NCBI GenBank assembly: GCA_964035795.1
Contig: OZ038323.1
Location: forward strand, 9,508,992-9,572,991
Length of the DNA stretch: 64,000 nt
Reading direction: 5' to 3'
DNA from: Pterobdella sp. o SKG-2022
Lineage: Eukaryota; Annelida; Clitellata; Hirudinida; Piscicolidae
Part shown: piece by piece, positions 47,435-61,600 of the stretch
Layout: each line of letters starts with the position of its first letter
How positions within the stretch are numbered: the first letter of the stretch is position 1
Translations under genes and position numbers: made by a program
Notes under the pieces: model-generated
Databases searched by the model: none
The model's input: the letters and a program-made list of their open reading frames with translations, nothing else
What the model was told of the DNA's origin: nothing

Positions 47435-50400
47435 GTAAGTAATTCTCTTGTTATTCAAATATAGTCGTTGTGAATTAAATGCAGCTGTTTTAATATCATT
47501 GTGTTTATTTACTTAAATGAATGAAATCTTTGATTTACACCATTCGTAGGTGTGAAGCTTTTAATTGCTGTGTTCAAAACAAAAACATAGTATCAACCTT
47601 TTTAAAACATACTTGAAATAAACCTAGTCTATGAACCGATTATTAGATAGATACACAAACAGTAATGATAACTTCCCATACTCTAACCGATCCTCAACAA
47701 ACAGCATTTAAAGCTTTGCCTATCCATCTTCATAAAACACCTATAAATAAATGAAAAAGTTATCTTGATTCAAAACCTCTTTCAAGTCTCTATCAATATA
47801 AAAATGTGGCTTGAAATTACGACAATTAGCATTAATTTTCAATGAGCAGTGTGGCTTCGAGTAGTTTGATTATGGAAAAATCTATATAACATTATAATGC
47901 TTTTGTTGTTATAGCGTATGAAGATTCAGACTGTTGCAGGAATTATAAAGCTGAAACCACGTGTATGAAGTCTACACCGAGGTGCATAAAATCTCATATA
48001 AATCGCATATATGAGAAGCAACATATCAATCCTCACACATAAACTTCTAATTAAATTACGGAACTTTCTCTCAACCCCACACATAAAATCTGACCCGTTG
48101 AACCACACCAAACTATCAACAACCACAAAAAAACAACTACCCATTTTTGTCTATAATAATGCGCCAAAAAATTCACCCACCAACAAAAAACTATACTCCC
48201 ACACCAACACACATATAGTACTACCCCGTCATCTTACTACTACTCCAATCCACTTTTATTGACCACGCGTTTTATCATTTATGGTTCACAAACATTAATA
48301 CATAAAATTTTACAATGATCCCTTCTTTTACACACCAAACTACACACACCACCACTTCACGTTCCACAATCTTCAGCCTTCCATTCCATCCTCTACCCCA
48401 TTACTCTACCCCAAAACTACCCCATCACTCGACCCCACCACTCCACCTAAAACTACTCTCATAAACCCCCAAAGATGCAAAAACCACCAACACTTGTGAA
48501 GATCAACACAATGTAACATGGTTCAACTCACGCCCTCTTTATCAACCATCTTCATCATCATCACCATCATCATCATCCACGGGTCTGCTTCCACAGGTTA
48601 TTTTTTTTAATTTCTTATTTTTATTGTTTTTTTTTAATTACTTTTTTATTAGTTTATTTTTTGTTGTTTGTTTTCAGGGTTATTGTTTTTTAAATACTTG
48701 TTTGTTATAAGTATCATTTGTTGTGAACTTTTTTGTGTGATATTTATTGACATTGTCATTCATTTAGTTATAATTAACATTTTTTATATTTCATTGTTTC
48801 AGTTTCATATTATTATTGTTACCAATAACTGTTTTTATTATATTTTTTTTGTTTTTTATAAATTATTTTTTATAAAATAAACACCAAATGCTTGAAAGTA
48901 TTCCTAAATGAAATTTCTGTAAACTGAATTAAAATCTGAAAGTTAAAAATCGAACTTTTCTTTCAATTTTAGTTTTTAAAATCGGTTGCTTTGCTAGATG
49001 TTCAGTTTAATTCAATAAAACTGGGTCTTAATAGGCTAAGTTGGGCTTCTAATATTCTCCTCTTTATCCCGCATCAAAAATTCATAAAAGCTGTCACTAT
49101 TTGATGATTAAAATCAAACAATATGACAACTACTGCATAAAAATAATCTAAAAATAACTAAAAAAAAAGCAAAATTAAATAAAAATTATTAAATTTACTG
49201 TTATTGTCTCTATCACATCTAAAAACAAAAAATAAAACACTTCAAAAGATTCAAAAACTGTCGCTATTAATCCAACAAAAGCCAATAAATCTTGAAAACA
49301 ACCCACGAAACCACTTAGAAACCTCGAGACAATCTACAAAAACCAAAAAAAACCAATAACTTCTACGATCACATTAAAAATACTACGACACAACAACTGA
49401 GAATATGAAATATGTAAGAAAGGATAAGAACACGAATAGGAGGATAATATGAAATTCTATTCCGAATGCTCATTAATATATATAGTCTTTTTAATTATTG
49501 AAATCTTTCATCTTAACTACATTTTTGAACGCTTTCATATCCATTAATGCGGCTTTTAATTAGACTTAAAATCAAATCAGCCATGGCTATGCGTCTACTT
49601 TAATTTGGCTTGACTGCTTGAATGTATTATTAAATGCATTATTTTATATATTTAATGAGTTTTTTATTGTGTTTTAAAATAAACTTTTACACGGCAGTCA
49701 TTTTTGCTTAAATAGGAATGAAAGCGGTCTATTTTTTTATTTATTTTGTGTTTTGTTGATTTTTTGAAATAAAATTATGGAGTCAGTTAAATGAATTAAA
49801 TCAAAAATAAATAAAATTAAAGCATAATCCAATTCTACTTGCAAGAAAGGAAGTAAAATGAAGAAAAATTAACTAAGTTGTTTTTAAGATCACATGCCAA
49901 CACCTCACATAATTTTTAAAAATCTTGAAAAAATTATCCATTATTCAACAAACTCATTAGTAATTTCATTGGAAATTTATAATTCAAACTTTCAAACTTG
50001 TGCATCACGACAAAAAAAATGATCTATATTAAGATCTTTGAGCGTTACGTTATGAACGATGCTCAGATTTTTAAAAACTCTCCCACTAAAAGTTTTTCTG
50101 ACCTCCATTATTGAGTGCAAATCATGCACAAACGAATATAACGCAAATGTAACTTGATATCAATTGTATTTGCTTGCAGTTTCAAGCTTTTTGTACTCAT
50201 ATCCCTTTCATTCCAGGCTAGTTTTGTTGTTCTAATAAATTTATTAAAAGTCTTTCAAATAGACTTTGAATTTTTCGGAATTTATTTTTATGATTGCATT
50301 TTTTTCAAATTCGTTCTAGCTTTTTTATTAGAGAATGTTCTTGTTGTTATTTCGTTTGTTTTTATTGTTGTTGTCTCCAATATCCTCACGATTAGTACTA

Positions 50401-50466
50401 CAATTAGTTTTAAGACACGAATGTTGCAAATAAACCAACAATACACAAAAACACTGAAAGTTAATT

Positions 50467-50551
50467 AATAAATACAACAAAACAATAAATACAACAAAAC
50501 AATAAATACAACAAAACAATAAATACAACAAAACAATAAATACAACAAAAA
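50467..50551. repeat. 17-bp minisatellite, 5 units
   Basis: AATAAATACAACAAAAC repeated five times with almost no divergence. Confidence 0.95.
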
Positions 50552-50869
50552 TACAAAAACAGAAGAATAACTATAACGAATAAAAAAAATAATAGCGTGA
50601 AAACAATAATAAAAACTAGAGTACATAATATAGCCACAAAAGCGTATTATTGAGTTTTATCTTGAATGAGCATCCAGCATCAAACTGATAGCATCTGCGT
50701 ATTTAAAGATGTTTTTAATGACTTTGAGTCTGCGGTTTAACGTACATTACTCAAATGCGGAGAAAAATGACTGCGAGAACAGGATTGGCAGTAAAATAAG
50801 TATTTTTGTATCGGAATAAAATGATAATAAAGCTGATAGAAAAAATGGTGATATTAATGAGGATACTAT

Positions 50870-51266
<397 letters not shown>

Positions 51267-52427
51267 CTAAAAGTACATTGAGCGACTTTAGCATCTATTT
51301 TGGGAAAATATTTGGATGTGTTACAAGGCCCTCATACCTTCCATGTGATGCAGTTTGACAGGGGGTCTAGATTTGTTTCGATAGTTTAGTTTGAGTTTTG
51401 TTGTTGTTTTAAAGGCATTTTTTGCTGTTTTTGTGTAGTTTTTTCTTGTTTTGGGTGAATTTAAATTTTAAAGTTAGATTTAAAATTTAGCTTTTTATAA
51501 TTTTAAGTGTGATTTATATTTGATTTTTTTGTTTTTTCTCAATTCGATTGTGGAGAAAATATTTTTTTAAGTTGTTTTGTTTTCAGAAAGCCAAACAATC
51601 CTTTTTTATTCAGATTTTCCCGAGTCATCCTTCAAAAGAGCCTAGATAAAAAAATTTTGCTTATAAGTTGTGATCTCGTTTCGGATGGAAATTGATAAAA
51701 TACTGAATTTCAAAGTCCAAAAAAATTTCATTCATATAACAAAAAAATTGAAAAATAACTTTTTTTCTAAAAATTTTGCAATGTTTCTTCTTTTTTGTCA
51801 TCAATTGTTATCAATTTTAATTTATGAAAATTTTTGTGAGAGTTTACTTATAGCTATACAACAAAGTGGTTTAATTATTTCACTTATATTTTTTGTATCT
51901 ATAAGACATATTTATGTTCAGAAAATAATTTTTTTATATTTAAAAAAATTTTTTAATTAGAAAAATTATTCTGAAAATACATCAAACCAATCGGTGAAAA
52001 GATTATTTTTTGAAATTATCAAAAAACTGCACATTTTACATAGTAAGAATAATTTTAAGAAAATTCTCAAAAAAAATTGTTGTTGCATGCATTTGAAGGT
52101 GAGAGTTTTTCAAATAAAAGCTTTTGTCCTTTTCAAAATTTCAATAGAATAAAAGCTTCTGCCGAAATAAAATTTTTATATTTTTCACAGTTTTAATGGA
52201 AAACGAAGCTTTGAGTTTTTTCTATTCATATAATTGTACAACAATTTTCTTTTTCAAAAACGTCTTATTTTGTGCTTTTCTTGGTGTTTTGACGTCGGCA
52301 GATTGTCTTGATGGACGGCCAAAATTTTAATATAATACATGTTTCAAAGAAATATTAATAATGATAATAGTAACAAAAAAGAATAATATTAATAATAATC
52401 ATAACAATATCGATGAAGCGAAATATA

Positions 52428-52490
52428 ACCTTTGAAGCAATCTTGAATTGATAACTGTGCGCTATAAAAATTTTTTTAATAATAACACTA
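52428..52490 (+). repeat. LINE/SINE 3' tail fragment, second copy
   Basis: CTTTGAAGCAATC..GAATTGATAACTG then TGCGCTATAAAAAT and AATAATAA, nearly the same as 14527-14582. No coding sequence attached. Confidence 0.55.
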
Positions 52491-55400
52491 ACTATAACAT
52501 TAATTTTAAATTGAGTTGTAATAATAAAAAACTATACCATGAATAGACAATACCATGAATAGAAAATAATTGAAATTCACTCAAAAACACTGCATATTAA
52601 CAAATAAAATAAGAATAAAAGAGTAAGTCAACATCAGGTCGTCTCAATGTGGGGGTTGGTTACATATGAGGCTGTTTCAAAAAAAAATTCTGTTTTATAC
52701 GATGTTTTGTAGTAAATTAGCTTTTTTGAAACAAGAAAGTTTCTTGTTGAGAAAAAATTTAAATTGTTTTTTTTGAAATCCCATATGGGATTTCAAATTT
52801 TAATACCATTTTTCATGAAGAGGATTACGTTTTGAAGTGATTTTATATCATTCGTCAATCCGGACTTCATTTTTAATTGTAGATCATCATCAAAGATTGT
52901 GAAATTTGAATTATTTGAATTAATTACTCAGACAAATTATAAAAAAATTTTTTATTCGATTTCTTGAATTTCACAAAATACTTCTTGGAAAATAAGGTAG
53001 AAAATTGTTATTAATTGCAATAAAAGCTTTAAAAAAATATTTATACCAAACTAATCAAAGTTATTAGTTAAAAAAAAACAATGACCAGAAAAAAAATAAT
53101 GAAATAAAGTAAATATTCTTTGTTACTTAGCGCAAAAGATTTAAAATTAGCCATTCTAAAGACGCGGTAGTGGTGCTTTTGAGTGATAATAAATTATAAC
53201 AATTTTTTTTATTAAAAAAACCCTTCAAGCAAACGATTTGATTTAATAATGAAATAAAATAAAAATTTAAAACAAATTTTATGATAAAACAATGTGAGAA
53301 ATAATGTTAAACCATTGCAAAGAAAGTCCAAAACAATGTCATGAGGAAAAACTTCAGAATCTGAAAATCATTTTTTTGATTTTTACATTTGACTTTCACA
53401 TGAAAGGATTTGATTTTTGTTGAAAATAATTTAAAATTAGAAAAAACTTTTTTTTGGACTAATGTTGTCCTATTAACCACAGATTTTTTTGTATTGTGCG
53501 TTGTTTGTACCTGTTCTTTATGGGAATATTTTAAAAAATGCAAAATAAAATAAGGGTAGGCTTTGAATGATTATATTTATGATGGGAAAAAATTTATGAC
53601 CAGAAAAAAAATTTACGTAATAAAAACAACAAAAACGTTGAAAATAGCTTACAGAACTGTTTTGTTCAAACTATACTTAAAATAATAGTATAAATAATAA
53701 CAATAATAACTATTAATTTAAAAAAAACATTAAAAAAAATAAAAACACTCAATAATAACAATCGAAATAATAACTAATACCACTAATAATAATAACAATA
53801 ATAGCAAAAAAACAAATACAAACTAATAACAGCAAAAATTCACTGCTAAAACGACATAATAGAGATTTACATGACCCTCCTCATGAGTTATGAAACCTAC
53901 AAACAATTGTTTTATTAAATTATCGCCTCAACTGCTTATACTTTTGTTACTGTATCATTTCCATTCATTTTTTTTGTTTTGTGTCATTTAATCTTTTTTG
54001 TAGCGCATTTTGAAATATATTTTATTATTATAATGTATTTTATTTTTTTGTTTTATTTTTTATATTATTATCCATTTTTTTTCCAACCACATGTGTTTTT
54101 TTAATTAAATTTTAAATTTTGTTTCTTATCACATTCACACAACCATCTAACACGTTACCATAAGTCCAAATAATAATTCAAAATGTTTTGCAAGTAAAAT
54201 TCAAAAACCGCGCTAAAAATTTTTCACACATGCTTTTTCATTATTCATAATTTCCTTAAATTTGTTGCAAAAAATTTTCGTTACAACTTTCACTATTTCT
54301 TAGAAAAGTATCCATTTTGGATATTTTTCTAATATTTTTCATAGCAACCGCATTTGAAGGTATTTCAAATGTTTTTCATCACTTTTTTTGCAACTACTGC
54401 CAGTGTATTTTTTCATCAAAATGTTAATATTAACTAAAAAATTTTTTTTTTGTTTCTTTTTTTCTTATTCTTTATTTTTTTTTTTTTTTTGCTCTTACTT
54501 CCCTTCATTCATCATACACATTTCACCCATACCATGGTTTTAATACGTTTTGTGGTCAACCCACTTAGATATGCACATAGATCAAAAAATAAATTCAGGC
54601 GTTAGCTATCTAGCATTTAGTCGCCAATCCTAAAAAATAAAACTCGAAAAAGTTATATTTGCCCAAAAACCTATTTTTAAATTTATTTTCCAAAGTTTAT
54701 TTATTCAATAATAAACAAAATCAAAGTTTGTCTAATTAAATTTACTCCTCCAGCCCTTCGATTTTTTTCAAGTCTGAGAGCTTATCAAAAAAGTATTGAG
54801 TTAGATTGAAAAAAACGAATTTAAAAATCTCAACGCTGTTGAAAAACACAAAAACTCACCTTAAAAAATTTTTTTTAAAAATAAAAATTTTTTTTTGCAT
54901 AAATTTTTTAAAGTGCTTGGAACACGCGTTTGAAGATAACACAAAGTCTTTTTAGACAAAACTCACACAAAAAAAATTATTTTGAGAAACAAAATTATCT
55001 TACAATATATTAAATTTGAGTTTTGTACAACAAAATCAATTCCTATAAAATTTCTATAAATTTTTTAACAAACCTGTTTTCAAAAGAATTGTTAAGAAAC
55101 ATGAAAGTTGGATAAAAAATTGGAAGGTTTTGATAAAAAAATTTAGCCAAGCTTAGGGTTTGGAAAAAAAAATCACAGAATGAAGTTTTGGTCTTTAAAA
55201 AAATTCTGGCTAAAGTGTCTTAGACTCAGTTTGTGGTTGTAGCGTGTGTCATTTGTGGAATATTTTTATTTGAAGTTGTTACAACACTTGAATATTTGGG
55301 TAGTTATAAATATCCTAATAAGCTACTTTTTACCTATTTATACGCATTAACTAGTCTATACTATCAACTAAAACCACAACATATAGCGTTGAAACAAAAA

Positions 55401-58400
55401 GATTGGAACCATTACAAATATCGTGACATATAAATAAAATTATATTCAATATGATTGTATTTGACGTAAATAAAAGATCACAAAGAACGATCTTTTCCTT
55501 TTTCCTGTCTAAACGGAAGTCCATAATGAAATTAAGAACTTTGGCTAATTGCTTTGTAAAAAATTGAGTTTTTTCGTTTTTTTTTAATAAATTTTTATTA
55601 AAAAAACATTTTAATTTTAGGGATTTATAAAAAAATTAACTTTATCCAAAAAAATTAGCTCAAAAAACTTTTGGAAATTCAAACACTTCAAAGCAATTAT
55701 TTTAAAATTCTTCTAAACGAAACCTTGAGATCATTATCTGCCAAAACTTCTCATTATTGAACTACCATAAAAATTCTCAAATTTCACTGACTTCAATATT
55801 GAAAAAATACAACAAAAAATAAAAGAATAGTAATAAAAATTTTGTAACTGAGTTTGAAACTAAAAGATTTTTTTGTAATATATATTGCCTAAACTCGAAA
55901 GTTCTTATTTGAATTACAGCAAAAAGCTCTAGAATTAATTTACACTTACATGCAACTATAATTCATCTTAATAATTTTGTCTATTTAAATGGGGCAGAAT
56001 CCCGTCATTGTTCAATAGTTTATAATTAGAATACTTTATAATAGAAATATAATACAAAAAGTATTTCATGAAAGGATATTAGAGGCATTGTAAAAACGTA
56101 TCCTGAGAACATAATCCTAAAGTTTTTGAACTACCAAACCATCCTATATCCTGTAAATTTATTTCTTCCACAAAAACTCATAAAATTTTAAATTCAATAC
56201 ACTCAATAACTTCGTAATAGGCATAAAGAAAAACATTTAAAACCATTTAAATGATTGTCAACACTGCGTCTAATTGACACGAGGCAACTAAAGTGAAATG
56301 CTTCGAAAAGATTGGATATATAAATCAATTTTTTCAATATTTTGAGTGGGGCTCGTCATCACCAAATGGAAATCGTAGATTTAGTCTTGAGTTCTATTGT
56401 GAGGTTGGAGTTATTTATCGTATTATATTAAAGTTATTCTTCCATACGTGTGAAGTTGTATGGGTAGGCACTAAATTATGTAACTAGTGTTATTATTTAA
56501 GAACTTTTGTATTTTTTTTGTTTTTAGTTTTATTCATACTAAATTTACTAGATATATTATGTTTCTTTATTTTATTCGTTTTAGAGTCTTGTGCTTTTAT
56601 TTTGTGTTTTTGCTCCCAATTTGATTTGAAATAAATTCTACATTATCTTATACTACAATTCATCTTTATTTGCAAACTAAGCGCTACATATATATATATA
56701 TAAAACAAAATAATAACAAACTTCATACCATTCGATGATGTATTTCATAGTACATTGGGAACCATCGACGGAAGATCAAGATTAAAAGTGAAAACTTTCC
56801 ATTATATATATTAAAACTAGTCAGTACATTTTGTTTTTAAATTATTTTTTTTGCCATTATGCGTTGTCAAAACTTTGACGAAAGAAATCAAGCATTTGAA
56901 TAGAAGTCTTGTTGAAATCATTGGGATTATTTTTGAAGAATTTTTCAAAATCTCTTTTTGTCAGATTTTCGCAGTTTTTCAGATGCTTCGATACGTTTTT
57001 TCATTTTAAATTGTCTTTTATATGAATGTGAATTTTCTGTCTGCCTGCTTTTTTGAATAAATAGTCAAGTTTCTATTTATACATTTGCTTATCTATCTGT
57101 CTATGAATTTAATTTTCCATCTACCTTTTCGTCTATTTATCCATCTATTTTGGTCCATCTAACTTGCTAGTTATATATTTTTTTATCTTTTCATCTAAAT
57201 ATATTATATGCCCAAAAACAGTGTAAAAACATAAACAACAATCACAAAATTAATTTTAAAAAATTTGAACATTTTAAATTTTAAAAATATGCCTGGTTGC
57301 CTTCACCCTCAACCCCTATCCATCTTCCCTGGTGGATAAGTATCACCTTTTCTACGCCATCTGAAGCATTCATCCCTATTTGAAAGTTTTAACATGATTT
57401 AACTTTTAAACACAAAAATGATTTTCTGTTCGACGCTATATAATTTTCAATTTTTATTGTTTATTCGTTTTGCTTTTTATTTTTAATAGTATATTTTTAT
57501 TTTTTTTTCAAATGTTTTATTTCGAGATCATTAAGTTCACATTTCCATTATAGCTCAAGCTCATACATTACCTGCTTCATAACTTCGAAAAATTCAGTAT
57601 CCAAAACATCCGTCATCTGTGCAATAAATAGTCGTTTCAAATCGAAGCATGCTGCAAAACTAAAAAACCGAAAACACTTCTTTAAATTGTTGGCGATCAA
57701 TGGCATGGCAATCTCGCAAAGATGTCAAACAGCACTATAAAGTATAGCTCTCCTTGCCTGTACTCTCTCACTTTTTTTTAATTTTTTTGTTCACTTTTTA
57801 CTTTTTTTGACTGTTTTTTTTGTTTTTATATTATTTTTTGGAAATATTTTTATATTATTTTTTGTTTTAATTTTATTTAATTTTTTCTAGTTTTGAGGCA
57901 AATTTTTTTTTTCATTGCCTTTCCACGTGCTTTCCTGGATGTTTTTTACTACTTTCGAGACGAATCACTTCATATTTAATAGTTTTCTATTGAGTTCCAG
58001 TTTTCAACAATTTATTGCTGTTTTCCACTTCAAAACTTTCAATTTTAAAAATTCAAAAGTTTTTCGTTATTTTCTATAGTTTTAAAAAATATTTACATAA
58101 ACGTTTTTTAACACTTCAAGATTACTCAATGCTTATTTCAATTAGAGTCCAACCGCCCCATCATTCGCGCTTCAAGTATGGAGTCCTTCTTCTATTTCAT
58201 GTGTCTGTACCTTAACAAGCCATTTTAATACGTCATTTTGATGAGTTATGTTAATAATCCAAAACACCAGCCACAAAGTCAGTGAGTTCATAATGTTGTG
58301 AGGCTGCTTGCATTAGTGTCTGGTGTAGTTTTATTCAGCCCTAAACATCTTTTGCTGTCGCACTTGTGCAGTATTAAACGTTCGAGAAGAATTATTTTCA

Positions 58401-58421
58401 ATTAAAACCTATTCATTGCAG

Positions 58422-58665
58422 GGTTATTTTTAGAATGTTCATATGTCACAAATGTGTGTCAAGAGCCAATCAAAAGTGCTCATGGAGAAAACGCCACAAA
58501 TGACGAAATCAAGATTTTGAATTTTTTGAAAGAAAATGCAAAGTACAAGACGTTATTTTGCGAAAGTCGAACTTTCACTCGACATCTGTTAAAACTCTTG
58601 AAGAGATTTGATTGGTTGAGAAAGACTGACGTCATTGGAGCAATTGATCAAGCCAGGGTTGCCAG
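58422..58665 (+). CDS. internal exon of an unrecognised protein gene
   Basis: A clean acceptor (TTCATTGCAG) opens a 244-nt frame ending in the donor AG|GTGGGT. Codon usage is less AT-biased and more protein-like than surrounding sequence, with residues including NVCQEPIKSAHGENATNDEI and TRHLLKLLKRFDWLRKTDV, then IGAIDQARVAR at the end. The predicted segment is helical, hydrophilic and cysteine-containing. Incoming phase is 1 and outgoing phase 2, so it needs neighbours on both sides, which I did not find. I do not recognise the family and assign no function. Confidence 0.5.
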
Positions 58666-61600
58666 GTGGGTGTTGGGACGTTTGATCCTGTTTTGAATGT
58701 ATTAGGAATGTTAGCTTACGTAGTTTATATGCAAAATTTTTAGCAACTTTGGTGCTTAAATATCCCATAATTTTTTTTTGATCTTTGGAATTTTAACTAT
58801 TCTTTATAATAAGGCTTCAAATATGCATCGCATTTAAATTAGGAAGTTAAATGAATTTTAATTGGTTCTAGCCTACCCCCCACTCGATAAATAAATAATA
58901 AAATGGAAGGCAGTTTGAATACTAATAAAGAGTGGAAAAAATGAAATTGCACGTTTTTGAGAAATTAAATTAAAGATAAAGTTATCGTTAGCAATTGAAT
59001 TAGGTGAATGGGATGAAATTTGTAAAAATGAAACAAAATTCAATTGGTTGTCATGAAAAAATGCGAGATTATTAAATATTTTTTAGATAAAACTTGAATG
59101 GCCTTTTTGAAAGGAAAAATTCAAAGCGATTTGGAGTGGTTATTAAATTAAAAGAATTATAGAAATATTAAATCAATTCAAAATGGGTGGAATTTTAAAA
59201 ATAAAAAATTATTTCAATTATTTGCAAATAATATATAAATTAGTAAATCTATTCTTTAAATTCATCAAAAAGTTGTTTTAGAATTTAAAAAATAGAAACA
59301 AAAAATGTATTAATGGATGTATTTTGAAAGTATTCTTGAGAAGAAAGCTTTAAATATAACATACATTCATTCCGCTAAGAAGTGTTCCGAATGTTAATTC
59401 CAAAGTTAAACTTTAATGATAAAATAGACTTCTTGATTTTATTTTCAACAAAAAAAGAGTCAATTTATGTTTTACGCTAAATTAATCACGCATTTTAGTT
59501 TCATTGTGGCTGAGTCGAGAAACTTTCTAGAAAATCTTTCCTATGTAAAAAGTGAATTAAAATGGAAAAGACTATCACATTAATTAGTGAATAAACTGTA
59601 AAGAAATTATAATAAAAAATGAGCTTGTAAATTAATTAGAAAATTCTATTGATCTGTTTGAAAATCAAAGATGGAGGTTGCAACAAAATACATAGCTCCC
59701 TGCTTTAATCATTACAGGATTTATTTTAAGCAAAAAAATTAAAAAATGGAAGTTAAAAGATTTAATTAAAAACACTTAATATTTTTAGCTAAAAAATATA
59801 TATTAATGAAAATAGATAAAGTTAAAATGAAAGAATTTTTGAAAAGGTTGTCAGCCTTTAAAAATTTTGAAAACGTGTGAAAATTTTAAAAAACGTGGTA
59901 TAAAGATTTGATAATTTGAACGAATTTTCATATCAGAAGATTCAATTTGTCCCCATCAATATTTTACCTTCGCATCATTATTTTGAAAGAGTTCTGCGTT
60001 TAAGCAAATATTTGTAACTAATTATAAGTTTTTTTTTGATGAAAATTAAAGTTTTTCTGAATTTATTTGGAGTGAAACATCAACTCGATCGGGTTTTTTT
60101 CTTGGCACATAAAAAAATGAAGTTAATTGGGAGTAGGTTTCTAAAATTTTTTTATCCACTAAATTATAATTCGTATTGAAAATTATTTTCAAAACTAAAA
60201 TTATTTTTTTTTTAATTTTTTTTTAAACATAAAATTTTTTTTCAAATTTGGGAACTACTTTTATAGTTAATAACATGTGCGGAAAAACTCATTTGAGCCG
60301 GAAAAACTTTATACACGTTTTGAACAAGCAAACCTGAAGAAAAAAATCTTCCAAGTTAATAAATCAATATTAAATGTGGTTGATTCTTCTAAGAAAACAT
60401 TTTTTTAAATTAAATATCTAAGCAAAAAAAAAGTTCAATTAGCGCACCTACCCTTAATTAGAAGAAATGTCGAGATGATGGTGCCTAAACCGCAGTTTTA
60501 TTGCATTTATTCAAGAAATACACATCCTCTAAATCACTTAAGAAGTAGCTCAAACTTAAAATAAAGATTTGAAACATAAAATTTAAGCTTTCTAATTGAA
60601 AGAAAATACGATGAGTTTGTGTGTAGGTAACAATTGATATATACTGCACGTTGTAGATTCTACTGTTAACCTATGTATTTCATTCTAAAATTTGCATGCA
60701 TTGATATATCCGGGAACAATCTTGAAATATTACACATATACTTTGAAAAAAACTTGAAAAATGGCTCTAAAACGATTAGAAATGCCGAAGATTTATTGGG
60801 GTTACCTAAAAATGATTGGCTGGACAAAATTTGTTAATATAGCAGGTCAAAGACTGCTTGATTAATGACTAATTCAGTGGTTTGGTGTAATATATTATTT
60901 ATTATTGAAGAAGTATTGATTTTTCTTAAAAAAGTCGTATATAGGGTTTTTTATATATGATGTTTTGACAAATGATGTATGCTTTTTCAAAGGGATGTCC
61001 TGATGCCTTGATAGCTTTTCATAGAGCTGCGTCTTGGAAATTTCAATACACGCCTTCAGCTTCTCAGTTTTAATGAAAATTTTGAAATCTTAAATTTTTG
61101 TTAATCGCAAATTTATTCATCATAAGTTTTCGTTTAAAACTGGAAAGAAGTCTTGATGTTTAAATGAAATTTATTCCCACCATCACCACAATATCTTTCA
61201 CCCAGTTAGTTTATTTGACCAGAAAATTGAACAGAAATTTCATCATAGCAGTTATTTTAATTTTTATTGTTATTGCAGTGGAAGTTATTATTGCAAATAT
61301 TGTTATCGTTCTAGTTATTATGCGTTTATTATTATTCTCATTTTTATTGTTATTGTTATTGCGGTTATTTAATCACCAATAGTTGAGACGATATGGCAAT
61401 GGTGAGAATATTGGAAATAGAAAAACACCACTACCTTGCACTCAGTATTTGCATTTTATTTAAGGTTCCAACGAAGTATTTACACAAAATGTGCTTGAAT
61501 CTAATGATTTTTGTTTGTTCATCAACCAATAATAACGATTAATTGGTGATGTAGTTTGATGAAAAGTATGCAATACAATGTGATGTAATACAATGGCATG

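Noticed and set aside
50467..50551. CRISPR-like array
   Set aside because: The 17-bp units are head to tail with no spacers and the genome is eukaryotic; it is a minisatellite.
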